Source: Streptomyces sp. DHE7-1
GTDB taxonomy: Bacteria > Actinomycetota > Actinomycetes > Streptomycetales > Streptomycetaceae
Length of the DNA: 64,000 nucleotides
Reading direction: 5' to 3'
Assembly (NCBI GenBank): GCA_016432725.1
Contig: JACJDG010000003.1
Span: forward strand, 2,294,001 to 2,358,000
Part shown: positions 1-10,066 of the stretch, piece by piece
How positions within the stretch are numbered: position 1 is the stretch's first letter
How the letters are laid out: each line of letters starts with the position of its first letter
Program-made: the position numbers and the translations under genes
Notes under the pieces: model-generated
Seen by the model: the letters and a program-made list of their open reading frames with translations, nothing else
Database searches by the model: none
Told to the model about the DNA's origin: nothing

Positions 1-2
1 CT

Positions 3-2932
3 TCGAAGGCCGACGTGGACAAGGCCAAGGCGGCCATCAAGGGCGCGCAGACGGAGGCGAAGAAGCAGCTCGGCGTACTCAAGGCGCAGCTCGCTGGCGC
101 GCAGAAGGCCGCGAGCACCTCGGACACGGCGATGCAGGCCGCCTACGGCATCGCGGACGCCAATGGCGCGCCGCGGGGCCGTGGTCTGCTGGTCGGTCAG
201 CAGAAGGACCAGGTGACCAAGGGTTCGGTCGCCGCGCTGCAGGCGCTGGTGAAGGCCGGTGAGACCGCCGAGGCCGCCACTCGTGCCTCCGCCGGTGACA
301 GCGGGACCATCGCGCAGCGCGCGCTGGCTCAGGCCGCTCAGTCGAAGGCGGAGTTCCGCAAGGAGGCCGCGAAGGCCGCCGAGTGGCAGGCGAAGGCCGC
401 CGCCGACGCGGCGAAGATCCACCGCGACAACGCCAAGAAGGACAAGGAGACGGCCGAGGCCAAGCTGGCGGTCGCGGTGAAGGCGGAGGGCGACGCCAAG
501 GCGGCCGCCGCCGACGCCCACGCCAAGCGGCTCGCCGCCGAGGCCGAGGAGAAGACCGCCAAGGCGGAGAAGGAGAACGCCGCCGCCAGGCGCGCCGAGG
601 CCGCTGACCACCGCAAGAACGCCGAGACGCAGGCGACGAAGGCGAAGGACGCCAAGGACAGGGCCGAGACCGCCGAGAAGAGCGCCGAAGGCAAGCGCGA
701 CGACGCGGTCGAGGCGAGCGGCCACGCCAAGGACCTGCGCGACGACGCCTGGGACGCCGAGCAGAAGGCCGACGCCGCCCGCGCGAAGGCCGACGCCAAG
801 GACGCCTACGCCGACTCCCTGGACTCCGGGGACGCCGCGGACGCGGCTCGCGCAGCGGCCGACGACGCGGACAAGGCCGCCGACGACGCCGAGGCCGCCG
901 CGACGAAGGCACGCTCCGAGGCCGACGCCGCCACCAAGGCGGCAGCAGACGCCGACGCCGCGGCCACCCGCGCCGAAGCGGCCGCCAAGCGCGCCCGTTC
1001 CGACGCCGACGCCGCCCAGGCGGACAAGCTGAAGGCGGACGCGGCCGTCAGGACCGCGACCAGCGCGGTGGCCGACGCCATCAAGGCCTCCCAGGACGCC
1101 GCCACCGAGGCGAAGACCGCGGTCAAGCTCGCCGACGAGGCCGAACAGCACGCCAAGGACGCCAAGACCCAGGCCGACGGCGCCGACAAGGAGGCCGGCA
1201 AGGCGGTCGCCGCGTCCGCCAGGGCCGCCGGATTCGCCCACGTCACCGCGCAGGCCGCCGTGGACGCCGGCAAGGCGGCACAGCAGGTGACCCGGCCCGC
1301 CAACGACGCCGTCCAGCTCGGCTCCCCTACGTCGACTCCGACTCGGCCGCCGGACTGGTCGTCCTGACCGGGCAGGCGTCGAAGACCATCGCCGACCAGC
1401 AGCAGGCCGTCGCCGACGCACACGCCAGGAACGCGCAGCAGGAGGCCGCCGCCGCCAAGGACATCGCCGACCAGGCCAAGGGCGACGCCAAGGAGGCCTA
1501 CCAGCACGCGGCGAACGCCGCCCAGTACGCGTCCGACGCCCGCACCTACTCCAAGGAGGCCCTCGGCTACGCCGCCGACGCGGCCAAGGCAGCGGCGGCC
1601 GCGTCCGCCTCACTGGCCCGCACCATCGCGTACGACAAGCAGGCGGCGGAGGACGCCGCGGCAGCCGACAAGGCGGCAGGAAAGGCCGAGGGCTACGCCA
1701 AGGACGCCCGCGACTCCGCCGACGCCGCCGAACTCGACGCCGCGGCGGCCCGCTCCGCGGCGACCCAGGCCGAACAGGCCGCCAAGGACGCCCGCACAGC
1801 GGCCGACCGCGCCGACGCGGCGGCGACCGAGGCCGAAGAGGCGGCGAAGGACGCCGCCAAGTACGCCGAGGAGGCCCAGGCGGCCGCCGACAGGGCGGAA
1901 AAGGCGGAGGCCAACCAGCAGGTGCAGACGGGCGCCGGTAGCGGTACGGCGGGGGTCTTCTACATCATCAACACCGAGGCCTCGAAGATCATCAGCTCCA
2001 AGCCGCTCAACGACTGCCCGTACAACCCCAGCGGCTGCACCGTGACCTGGGAGATCCACTCCGACCTCAAGGTCGACTACTACTACTGCGCGAATCCCGA
2101 CGTGCCCGCCACCGAATCGGGCTGTCCCGCGCAGGACACCGTCTACCTCAACAGCAAGTGGTTCAAGGATCAGACAAGCACGTACACCCATTCCTTCACC
2201 TTCGGCGAGCTGACCAAGCTCGGTTGGGAGGCCATGTTCGGCAAGATCGCCGGCGATGTCCTCTTCCAGATGGTTCTGGGTGACGCCATCGATTGCTTCC
2301 ACGGCAATGGCGAAGGCTGTGCGTGGGCGGCGGCGAACTTCTTCCCCGTTACACAGGCGGAGAAGCTTGCCGAAGCCGTCAGGGTCGCAACGCGGGTCGA
2401 GAACGCCATCCGCACCGGCGTGGACGCGGAGAAAGTACTCGCGGACCTCAAGAAGGTGTATGGCGAGAAGGGTGCCGCGGACGCTCTTCACGACCCGGCC
2501 AGCGAGGCGGGCATGGCTCTGCGGCTCTCACTCCGGATGGCAGATCGCGCGAAAGCTGCCGCACCCGGTCTCGACATGAGGTATGTGAACAAACTGAAGG
2601 ACGCTGGGATCCAGTTCGACCAGAAGAGTCTCTACTGGGTGATTCCCTACGCCGATTCGTCCACGGGCCTCGTGCGGCTCGAACGCGGCTACGTCAGGGG
2701 CGGCCTGGTTCACGTCATCTTCCGGCACGCCGGGGAATTCGCCGCCGACGGGATTCCGATCGAGGAGATTCCGAAGCTCCTCAAGAAGGCGCTCGAGGAC
2801 GCCAAGATCGTCGGCTACCAGGGCAGCGGAGCCGGCAGGCCGATCTTCGAGACGGTGTACAACAACAAGGTGCGCCGTGTGGCGATCAGCGTCGGCAAGG
2901 ACGGATACGTCATTGGAGCGAATGTGGCATGA
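3..2932 (+). CDS. Polymorphic-toxin-like giant coiled-coil protein, 5'-partial, one frameshift
   Basis: The reading frame is open from the window edge, so the true start lies upstream. About 640 residues are a low-complexity Ala/Lys/Asp/Glu heptad-like coiled coil with no Pro, followed by a Cys-containing region (near 2010-2120) and a compact C-terminal domain of about 110 residues (from about 2570). That tail contains HVIFRHAGEF and ends RRVAISVGKDGYVIGANVA, which resembles BECR-fold/DUF4258-type nuclease tips of polymorphic toxins; this is inference from pattern only. The frame changes near 1322 (GGCTCCCCTAC) and the coiled coil continues uninterrupted in the new frame, so a missing base is likely. 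The stop overlaps the next gene by ATGA, as in toxin-immunity pairs. Alternative: a non-toxic surface filament protein. Confidence 0.6.
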
Positions 2933-3678
2933 CTGACGGAACCCCTGAGCAGCTCCTGATCCGAGCGGGAATCGGCAGGTCCCCGCTGTACCGGACGGCC
3001 GCCGGGATGGGCGCCCGCACGGAGGACTTCACCCTTGGCACCTCGGTCGACGACCCCGTGGTAGGGCTACCCACCGACCTGGCTCGCGAGCTGACCGAGT
3101 GGGCGTCTTCGATACCCGAAGGCGGATTCGCGTCCCGGCCGGCGCTGCGCACGCACGTGAAGCGCGGGGCGGAGATCGCACGGAGGCTGGCGAGGTTTCT
3201 GGGCCCACGGTGGGTGGTGCGTTACTGGGACGAGCAGCACCAGGACGAGAAGTTCATGTGCTGGGGTTGCGACCGGTACCACTGGACAGCCGAGGCTCAC
3301 GGGACCCCTCCGCACCCGCTCGACATCACGGTGGAGGGCGAAGCGGGCATGGACCCCTTGCGCGCGGAGGGATTCGGCTACTTCGCGCCCGACGACCCCG
3401 CGGCCGGTCTGTATCTGCCCCACGGCCTGATCGCGGACTTCAAGGGATGGGTACGGCAGATCGACGAGACGCTGGAAAAGGATCTTCCGCACCAGGAGGA
3501 AGACAGGTTCGCCGATGTGTGGCAACGCCTCTTCCTTGAAGGGAGGCATCTTTCGGAGCGACTCGCCCTTGAGCTGGGACCGGCCCGTACGGTCACCTAC
3601 AAAGGGCTGGCCAACGGCGGGCTGGCCGCCCTGACGTCGGAGACATGGCGGGGCGACCGGCAGGTGAGGCCTCGCTGA
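2929..3678 (+). CDS. Probable immunity protein for the upstream toxin-like protein
   Basis: 249-residue soluble protein, no signal peptide or membrane segment. The ATG overlaps the stop of the toxin-like gene (ATGA), so the two are translationally coupled and this start is well placed. The middle holds a hydrophobic/aromatic patch with CWGCDRYHWT (near 3262), which could bind a metal or be structural. I do not recognise a named family. The immunity role is inferred only from its position directly behind a C-terminal toxin-like domain and from its size. A strong hairpin follows the stop by about 30 bases, so the pair ends a transcription unit. Base composition in both genes' 3' part is slightly less GC-rich than neighbours, common for toxin tips and their immunity genes. 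Confidence 0.45.
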   Translation: MTDGTPEQLLIRAGIGRSPLYRTAAGMGARTEDFTLGTSVDDPVVGLPTDLARELTEWASSIPEGGFASRPALRTHVKRGAEIARRLARFLGPRWVVRYWDEQHQDEKFMCWGCDRYHWTAEAHGTPPHPLDITVEGEAGMDPLRAEGFGYFAPDDPAAGLYLPHGLIADFKGWVRQIDETLEKDLPHQEEDRFADVWQRLFLEGRHLSERLALELGPARTVTYKGLANGGLAALTSETWRGDRQVRPR

Positions 3679-3708
3679 CCACCACTGAAGGGACCGCTCC
3701 TTCTGCGA

Positions 3709-3753
3709 GGCCCCGCTGGGACCGAGCCATTGTGGCCCGGTCCCAGCGGGGCC
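3709..3753 (+). terminator. Intrinsic-terminator-like hairpin after the immunity gene
   Basis: Perfect 16-bp inverted repeat, arms 3709-3724 (GGCCCCGCTGGGACCG) and 3738-3753, with a 13-base loop. It lies 30 bases after the stop of the preceding gene. No T-run follows, which is usual in high-GC actinomycetes. It may also serve the leftward transcript from the MFS gene. Confidence 0.7.
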
Positions 3754-3791
3754 GACCTCTGTCGGCCGTCGGGCCCCTGGGCGGCGACCCC

Positions 3792-3935
3792 TCAGGCGAA
3801 GTCCCCAGCCTCGCCGACGGTGTCCTGGCTGCCGGCACCGCCGTCGACGAGACGATGAATGGCCCAGCGGACTCCGAGAATTGTGCCCTCGCTGGTCTCC
3901 GGACCGGCTCCGGCGTGCTCGGCCGCCTGTGTCAG
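3792..3935 (-). pseudogene. Short 3' gene remnant
   Basis: About 48 codons on the minus strand with good streptomycete codon use, reading GTILGVRWAIHRLVDGGAG near the end and stopping at 3792. No start or upstream part is present; the segment abuts the 3' end of the efflux pump gene. It could instead be a frameshifted C-terminal tail of that pump, but pumps of this family do not normally have such a tail. Family unknown. Confidence 0.25.
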
Positions 3936-5156
3936 GAACGCAGCGCCCCGCCTGCCCAGGCACATGCGCAGCGACCACGCGGCCCTCGTGGGTGACCTCG
4001 TGGGCGACCTCGCGCCGCCGGTCGACCGCGTACGCCGCGCCCGCCACGCCCAGGCCCAGGACCGCCAGCACCGCACCCGCCAGCGCCGGGGACGTCACGC
4101 CGAAGCCCGCCGCCAGGGCGAGGCCGCCGATCCAGGCGCCGCCGGCGTTGGCCAGGTTGAAGGCCGCCTGGTTGGCGGAGGAGGCGAGGGAGGGGGCCGC
4201 CGTGGCCTTCTCCATGACCATGAGCTGGAGGGGGGAGCCGGTGATGAACGCCGCCGTGCCCAGCAGCGTCACCGCCAGGGCCGCGCTCCACTCCGCCCGC
4301 ATGAGGAGTGGGAACAGCAGCAGCACCGCGGCCAGCGAGACCAGGCCGCCGAAGAGGGTGCCGCGCAGGGAGTGGTCCGCGAGGCGGCCGCCGAGGAGGT
4401 TGCCGGCCGTCGCGCCGACGCCGAACAGGGCCAGCAGCAGCGTCACGCGGTTCTCGGCGAAACCCGCCGCGTCCGTCAGCATCGGGGTGATGTAGCTGTA
4501 GGCGGCGAAGAGGGCGCCGAAGCCCGCCACCGTCGTGCCCAGGGCCAGCCACACCGGCACCGACCGCAGCGCCGCCAGCTCGCCGCGCAGGCCGGTCGCG
4601 GGGGCGGCGGCCCGGTCGCGCGGGATCAGCAGGGCCAGCGAGGCGATCGCCGCCAGGCCGATCGCGCTCACGCCGAGGAACGTGGCCCGCCAGCCGAGGT
4701 GCTGGCCCATCAGCGTGGCGGCGGGGACGCCCGCGACGTTGGCGACGGTCAGGCCGAGGAACATCAGGGACACCGAGCGGGCCTTGCGCTCCGGAGCGGC
4801 CATGTTCGTGGCCACCACCGCGCCGACGCCGAAGAACGCGCCGTGCGGCAGGCCGCTGAGGAAGCGGGCGGCGAGCAGGGAGTCGTTGCCGGGGGCGAGG
4901 GCGGAGAGCGCGTTGCCCACCACGAAGAGGCCCATCAGGGCGATGAGGACCGTGCGCCGGGACATGCGCGCGGTCACGGCGGCCAGCAGCGGCGCGCCGA
5001 TGACCACACCCAGCGCGTACGCCGAGACCAGGTGGCCCGCGGCGGGATGGAGATGTGCAGGTCGTCCGCGACGTCGGGGAGCAGCCCCATCATCACGAAC
5101 TCGGTCGTGCCGATACCGAAAGCGCCGACGGCCAGTGCGAGCAGGGCCAGGGGCAT
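3932..5156 (-). CDS. MFS efflux transporter, AraJ/DHA1 type (frameshifted)
   Basis: Twelve-helix major facilitator. N-terminus MPLALLALAVGAFGIGTTEF (start 5156) and VMMGLLPDVADDL match the AraJ/YdhP drug or sugar efflux group; a motif-A-like TARMSRRTVLI follows helix 2. The frame changes near 5042, where CATCCCGCCGCGGGCCAC should encode IPAAGH and one base is missing. The 3' end is uncertain: after AAYAVDRRR the original frame stays open for another kilobase of non-homologous sequence, so I end it at the nearest sensible stop after one more single-base shift. An ATG at 5222 in frame would add 22 residues, but 5156 is the usual family start. Substrate unknown. Confidence 0.7.
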
Positions 5157-5250
5157 GAAGAGCCTGTGCCTTTCGAAGGGAGAGCGGAGTTCCTTTGCAG
5201 AGTATGTTCTCGTGCGGAACAAAGTCTCCCGGGCCCGCTATTCCAGCGGG

Positions 5251-6300
5251 TTACGCGGAGGTGTCGAGCTTCACACGGGCGGCGATCGGCAGGTGGTCGC
5301 TGTCGGTGCGCGGCAGGGTCCAGGAGCTCTCCGGCTGGACCCCCTTGACCAGGATCTGGTCGATCCGCGCCATCGGGAAGGACGCCGGCCAGCTGAACCC
5401 GAAGCCGCTGCCCGCCGCGCCCTGGGTGGAGCGCACCTGGGAGGTGACGGCGTTCAGCGCGCGGTCGTTCATGGTGCCGTTGAGGTCGCCGAGCACCACC
5501 ACCCGCTTCAGCGGCTCGTCGGCGATGGCCTCGCCGAGCGCGTCGGCGCTTTTGTCCCGCTGGCGCGCGGTGAAACCGGCCTCCACCTTGACCCGCACCG
5601 AGGGGAGGTGGGCGACGTAGACGGCGACCGGGCCCTCGGGGGTCGCCACCGTGGCGTGCATCGCCCGCTTCCAGCCGAGCTTGATGTCGACGGCCTCGAC
5701 GCCGGTCATCGGGTACTTGCTCCACAGTCCGACCGTGCCGACGACCGCGTGGTACTTGTACGTCGCCGCCAGCGCCTTCTCGTACACCGGGACGGCCGGG
5801 GCGGGCAGTTCCTCCAGGGCCAGCAGGTCCGCGCCGGAGGAGGCGACGTCCCGGGCGGTAGCCGCCGGATCGGGGTTGTCGGCGTTGACGTTGTGCGTGG
5901 CCACCATGAGGTCGCCGCCCTCGCCCGCCTTGTCGAAGACGAGGCCGCCGAAGAGGTTCAGCCACACGATCGCCGGCAGCAGCACCGCGATCAGGGCCGT
6001 CGCCGACCTGCGGACCAGACCGAGGACCAGCAGCACCGGGATGGCCAGCCCCAGCCAGGGCAGGAAGGTCTCGGTGAGGCTGCCGAGGTTGCCCAGCCGG
6101 TTGGGCACGCGCGAGTGCACCACCATGACCAGGGCGAGCAGGAGGGCGAGGGCGGCGAGCACCACGCCCCGCCGCCAGACGCGTGGGTCGCCGCGCCAGC
6201 CGGTGACGAGGCGCTGCGCGAGGCGCCGAAGCCGGGATCCGGGTCGCTCGGGCCCCGAGCCGCCGTTGTCCGTCTCCGTCATGTACGCCTGCTGCGCCAT
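5251..6300 (-). CDS. Endonuclease/exonuclease/phosphatase family membrane protein
   Basis: 349 residues. Three hydrophobic segments in the first 125 residues (about 45-65, 78-98, 103-122) anchor a C-terminal EEP domain facing outward. EEP landmarks are visible: THNVNADN (start of domain), LLALEEL (catalytic Glu), YVAHLPS, VVLGDLNGT (Asp/Asn pair) and the final SDHLPI with the catalytic Asp-His. Members of this group hydrolyse phosphodiesters in nucleic acids or lipids; the actual substrate cannot be told. Start at 6300 has a GAGG sequence eight bases upstream; a second in-frame ATG is at 6282. It is followed leftward by the MFS pump gene, about 95 bases away. Confidence 0.85.
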   Translation of the reverse strand: MAQQAYMTETDNGGSGPERPGSRLRRLAQRLVTGWRGDPRVWRRGVVLAALALLLALVMVVHSRVPNRLGNLGSLTETFLPWLGLAIPVLLVLGLVRRSATALIAVLLPAIVWLNLFGGLVFDKAGEGGDLMVATHNVNADNPDPAATARDVASSGADLLALEELPAPAVPVYEKALAATYKYHAVVGTVGLWSKYPMTGVEAVDIKLGWKRAMHATVATPEGPVAVYVAHLPSVRVKVEAGFTARQRDKSADALGEAIADEPLKRVVVLGDLNGTMNDRALNAVTSQVRSTQGAAGSGFGFSWPASFPMARIDQILVKGVQPESSWTLPRTDSDHLPIAARVKLDTSA

Positions 6301-6441
6301 ACCGTCTGCCTCACTGCCTGCCGTGCACGCCGTCGTTCCCCCGCGCTTCTCACGACCCTAGGGGATGATCGGCTCGTTCCCGCCGTCCCATGACGGCCGT
6401 ACGGAAGACGAGGACGAACGAGGCGGCGCCCGAGGTTCCGG

Positions 6442-7114
6442 TTACCCCCGGACGGGTGGGCTCTGTGACGAAACGCGCACATTAGACCGGCGGAACCGGG
6501 GGCTGACGGGGCGTAGGCCCTCCAGGACCGTGTCCACGATCCGCTCGGACAGCCCTTCGGGCAGGTCGGCTTCGGGGCGCATGACCGAGCGGACCAGCAT
6601 GGGGCCGGCGAACATGTCGTTGGCCAGCTCCAGGTCGATGTCCGGCCGGAGTTCGCCGCTCTCCTGCCCGCGCCGCAGCACGTCCATGACCAGTACGCGC
6701 CGGGGCGCTATGACGTTCGCGTGGTACGCGACCCAGATCTTGGGGCTGGACTTCATCTGCGCGTACACGTTGTGCAGGATCGCCGAGGAGCGGCTGACGA
6801 GGCCGCGCTGGCGCAGCGCCTCCACCAGGACGACGAGGTCGTCGCGCATGGAGGTGCCCGGGAGTTCGGGGTCGGGGGTTCGGCGGCGCGGATGACGTCG
6901 ACGAACAGTTCCTCCTTGCCGCTCCAGCGGCGGTAGATCGTGGCCTTGCCGACCCCGGCCGTGCGCGCGACGCGCTCGATGGAGAGTTCGGCGAGGGGAA
7001 CGCCCTCCTCCAGGAGCTTCATCACTCCCTCGAGGATGGCGCGTTCCACGGCCTCACTGCGCGGGCGGCCCGTACGGGTCCGTCCGGTCGGGGCCGGCTG
7101 TCGGCAAGACTCAC
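6442..7114 (-). CDS. TetR family regulator of the adjacent drug pump (frameshifted)
   Basis: DNA-binding part: helix-turn-helix [21 protein letters not shown] then the ligand-binding half from [14 protein letters not shown] onward, about 223 residues in all. Two single-base losses break the frame: near 6868 (GACCCCGAACTC should have one more C) and near 7095 in the N-terminus. With the second repaired, the GTG at 7114 preceded by GGAAGG gives a start MSLADSRP; without it the start is unclear. It lies 80 bases downstream of the EmrB-type pump on the same strand, and the 19-bp palindrome at 8808-8826 in front of the pump is its likely operator, giving autoregulation of the pair. Confidence 0.75.
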
Positions 7115-7197
7115 GTCGTCCGTCCTTCCACTGTGCTGCGGGAATTGTCCCGCAGCCGCCTCCTTCCCCGTGGAACCGCTGTCCCTGTCGTGCCCGG

Positions 7198-8783
7198 TCA
7201 GTCCGCGGCCGCCACCAACTCCGGCTCCCGCTCGCCCTGCTGACCGGCCTGCGGCCTGCCCGGCAGGAACAGGGCCACCACCACGGCGCCGACGAGCGCG
7301 ACACCCGTACCGCACAGGGCGGTGACGTGCATGGCGTGCAGGAAGGCGTCGTTGGCCGGCGTGACCAGGGCCTGTCCGCGCGGGCCGAGCTTCTCGGCGA
7401 TGCCCAGGGTGGCCTCGATCGACTCGCCGGCCGTGTCCCGCAGGGCGGGGGCAGCATGTTCAGCTTGCCCTCGACGCCGTTGCGGTACGCGGTGGAGAGC
7501 ACCGAGCCGAGGACGGCGATGCCGAGGGCGCCGCCGACCTGGCGGAAGGTGTTGCTGAGCGCGGAGGCGGAGCCGGCCTTCTCGCGGGGCAGGGCCTGCA
7601 TGATGACGACCGAGGTCGGCGTCATGATGTGCGCCATGCCGGTGCCCATGAGGAAGAAGACGACCTCCAGCAGCCAGATCGGCGTGTCGGCCTCGAAGGT
7701 GGCGAACGCGGCCAGGGTGGCGGCGATCAGCACCAGACCGGCGGTGGTGGTGGCCTTGTTGCCGAACCGGTCGACGACCAGCCGGGCCCGCGGCGCGAAG
7801 ATCATCTGCGCGGCGGCCAGCGGCAGCATCATCACGCCGGACTCCAGCGGCGAGTAGCCGCGCACGCTCTGCATGTAGAAGACCGAGAAGAACGTGACGC
7901 CCATCAGCGCGAAGAAGACCAGCGCGATGGCGGCCATGGCCGCCGAGAAGACCTTGTTCTTGAAGTAGGTGACGTCCAGCGACGGGTGGTCGCTGCGCTT
8001 CTCGAAGATCACGAAGCCGGCGAGCACGGCGAGACCGGCGACGATCGTCGCCAGCACCTTGGCGTCGGTGAAGTCGGCCAGCTCGCCGCCCTTGATGATG
8101 CCGTAGACGAGCAGCACCAGGCCGACGACGGACAGGACCACGCCGACCGGGTCGAGACGGCCGGGCTTCGGGTCGCGGGAGTCGGGCACCAGCCACACCA
8201 TCAGGACGACCGCGAGGATCACGATCGGCACGTTGATGAGGAACACCGAGCCCCACCAGAAGTGGTCGAGCAGCGCGCCGCCGGTGATCGGGCCGATGGC
8301 GATGCCGAGACCGACGCCGCCGGCCCAGATGCCGATGGCCTTGGGCTGCTCCTCGCGCTCGAAGACGTTCATCAGCACGGCCAGCGTCGCCGGCATCACG
8401 AAGGCGGCGCCGAGGGCCATCACCGCGCGGTAGGCGATGAGCTCGTTCGGGGAGCCGGACTCGGCGGCCAGGGCCGAGCCGATGCCGAAGACGACGATGC
8501 CGCCGAGCAGCACCTTCTTGCGGCCCAGCCGGTCACCGATGAGGCCCGCGGTGAACAGCAGGCCCGCGAAGACCAGGGTGTAGCTGTTGATCGCCCACTC
8601 GATCTCGCTCTGGGTGGCGCCGATGCCGGTGGGCGCCGGGGTCGAGATGGTCTTGATGGCGACGTTCAGGATGGAGTTGTCGAGCACCACGATGAGCAGG
8701 CTCAGCATCAGCACGCCGAGGATCGCCCAGCGGCGGCGGTGCACCGCTTCCGGTATCCGGGAGGCAGGGACGGAAGTTGTCAT
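7198..8783 (-). CDS. 14-TM MFS multidrug transporter, EmrB/QacA type (frameshifted)
   Basis: About 528 residues once one missing base near 7446 is restored (the segment after [11 protein letters not shown] continues as [20 protein letters not shown] in the next frame). N-terminal helix [19 protein letters not shown] carries the DHA2 motif D1 (LDxTIxNVALP-like), [10 protein letters not shown] is motif A, and [18 protein letters not shown] is motif C of drug/proton antiporters. Start at 8783. A TetR gene follows on the same strand and a palindromic operator sits 25 bases in front. Likely exports cationic or amphipathic drugs; the substrate cannot be predicted. Confidence 0.87.
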
Positions 8784-8807
8784 GTGTTCGAGCCTAGGGC
8801 CATTTCA

Positions 8808-8826
8808 ATACGGGACCGTCTCGTAT
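8808..8826 (-). promoter_or_regulatory. TetR-type operator in front of the drug pump
   Basis: Sequence ATACGGGACCGTCTCGTAT is a 19-bp palindrome with 8 of 9 base pairs matching around a central C. It is 25 bases upstream of the pump start, where it would overlap the promoter, and it is the only such palindrome in the gap. The form (inverted ATACGxGAC) fits operators bound by AcrR/QacR-like regulators. Confidence 0.75.
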
Positions 8827-8996
8827 CTTATTTCTTTACCTAGACCTTAAGCACCGGAGTCTTCCGTTCCGTCCGGACGGCGCTTTTCGGAGGGATCACA
8901 GGGGGTCCCCTGGCCCTCGGCGGCACCAAGTGCCACCATGGAGGCGATCCGGGGACGCCGTCAGGGCGCCTCGAGATGACCGAAGGAGCCGTTGCC

Positions 8997-9863
8997 ATGA
9001 CGCAGCTTTCGGCTGCCCACACCAAGCCTTCCGACGGCAGCAAGGCGCTGTACGGGGGGAAGGGCACCCGCCGCATCACCGTCCGCGACATCGCCCTCGC
9101 CAAGGAGCGCGGCGAGAAGTGGCCCATGCTCACCGCCTACGACGCGATGACCGCGTCCGTGTTCGACGAGGCCGGCATCCCGGTGATGCTCGTCGGCGAC
9201 TCGGCGGGCAACTGTCACCTCGGGTACGAGACCACCGTGCCCGTCACCCTCGACGAGATGGCCGTGCTGTCGGCGGCCGTCGTACGCGGCACCCAGCGCG
9301 CCCTGATCGTCGCCGACCTGCCGTTCGGCTCCTACCAGGAGGGTCCGGTGCAGGCGCTGCGCTCGGCGACCCGGCTGGTGAAGGAGGCCGGGGTCGGCGC
9401 GGTGAAGCTGGAGGGCGGCGAGCGCTCGCACGACCAGATCCGGCTGCTGGTGGAGTCCGGCATCCCGGTCATGGCCCACATCGGGCTGACCCCGCAGTCC
9501 GTCAACGCGATGGGCTACCGCGTGCAGGGGCGCGGTGAGGAGGCGGCGGCGCAGCTGCTGCGGGACGCGAAGGCGGTGCAGGACGCGGGCGCGTTCGCGG
9601 TCGTCCTGGAGCTGGTCCCGGCCGAGCTGGCGGCCGAGGTGACCCGGGTGCTGCAGATCCCCACCGTCGGCATCGGCGCCGGACCGGAGACGGACGCGCA
9701 GGTGCTGGTGTGGACCGACATGCTCGGTCTCACGTCCGGCCGGGTGCCGAAGTTCGTCAAGAAGTACGCGGACCTCCGTGAGGTCATGGGCAACGCGGCG
9801 AAGGCGTTCGCCGAGGACGTCGTCGGCGGGACGTTCCCGCTGGAGGAGCACTCCGTCCACTGA
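8997..9863 (+). CDS. panB: 3-methyl-2-oxobutanoate hydroxymethyltransferase
   Basis: First step of pantothenate (coenzyme A) synthesis: transfers a hydroxymethyl group from 5,10-methylenetetrahydrofolate to alpha-ketoisovalerate. 288 residues, the normal length. Landmarks: LTAYDAMTASVFDEAG, VGDSAGNCHLGYETT (metal-binding Asp), VADLPFGSYQ, VKLEGG, PVMAHIGLTPQSV (His ligand) and LELVPAELA. The ATG at 8997 has an ideal GAAGGAG (8981-8987) nine bases ahead; an in-frame ATG at 8976 lies upstream of that site and is rejected. Monocistronic: it is followed by a hairpin terminator. Confidence 0.96.
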   Translation: MTQLSAAHTKPSDGSKALYGGKGTRRITVRDIALAKERGEKWPMLTAYDAMTASVFDEAGIPVMLVGDSAGNCHLGYETTVPVTLDEMAVLSAAVVRGTQRALIVADLPFGSYQEGPVQALRSATRLVKEAGVGAVKLEGGERSHDQIRLLVESGIPVMAHIGLTPQSVNAMGYRVQGRGEEAAAQLLRDAKAVQDAGAFAVVLELVPAELAAEVTRVLQIPTVGIGAGPETDAQVLVWTDMLGLTSGRVPKFVKKYADLREVMGNAAKAFAEDVVGGTFPLEEHSVH

Positions 9864-9898
9864 CGTCCCCGTCCCCCCAGAGCCAGTCCGGCACCAGA

Positions 9899-9932
9899 GC
9901 GGCCCCGTCGATCCCCCCGTCGACGGGGCCGC
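9899..9932 (+). terminator. Terminator after panB
   Basis: Perfect 13-bp inverted repeat GCGGCCCCGTCGA (9899-9911) with its complement at 9920-9932, loop of eight bases, 36 bases after the panB stop. Confidence 0.75.
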
Positions 9933-10066
9933 CCCTCTTCCCGGCCGGCTCACCCGCGGCGGACCACCCCGCCGCCTTCCGTGATCACGTCCCGTGTCGG
10001 CGGCGTGTCGGTACCCGGGAGCCGGCTGTCGGTGGTTTGTCGGTGGCGGCTGTCACCGTCTTGCCC

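Noticed and set aside
3067..3990. Open minus-strand extension of the MFS pump for a further 300 codons
   Set aside because: After AAYAVDRRR the translation is low-complexity and runs antisense into the immunity gene; the pump family ends here.
3859..6393. An 844-codon open frame on the plus strand across the MFS and EEP genes
   Set aside because: Antisense shadow: its composition is Arg/Gly/Gln-rich nonsense, while the minus strand carries clear MFS and EEP motifs.
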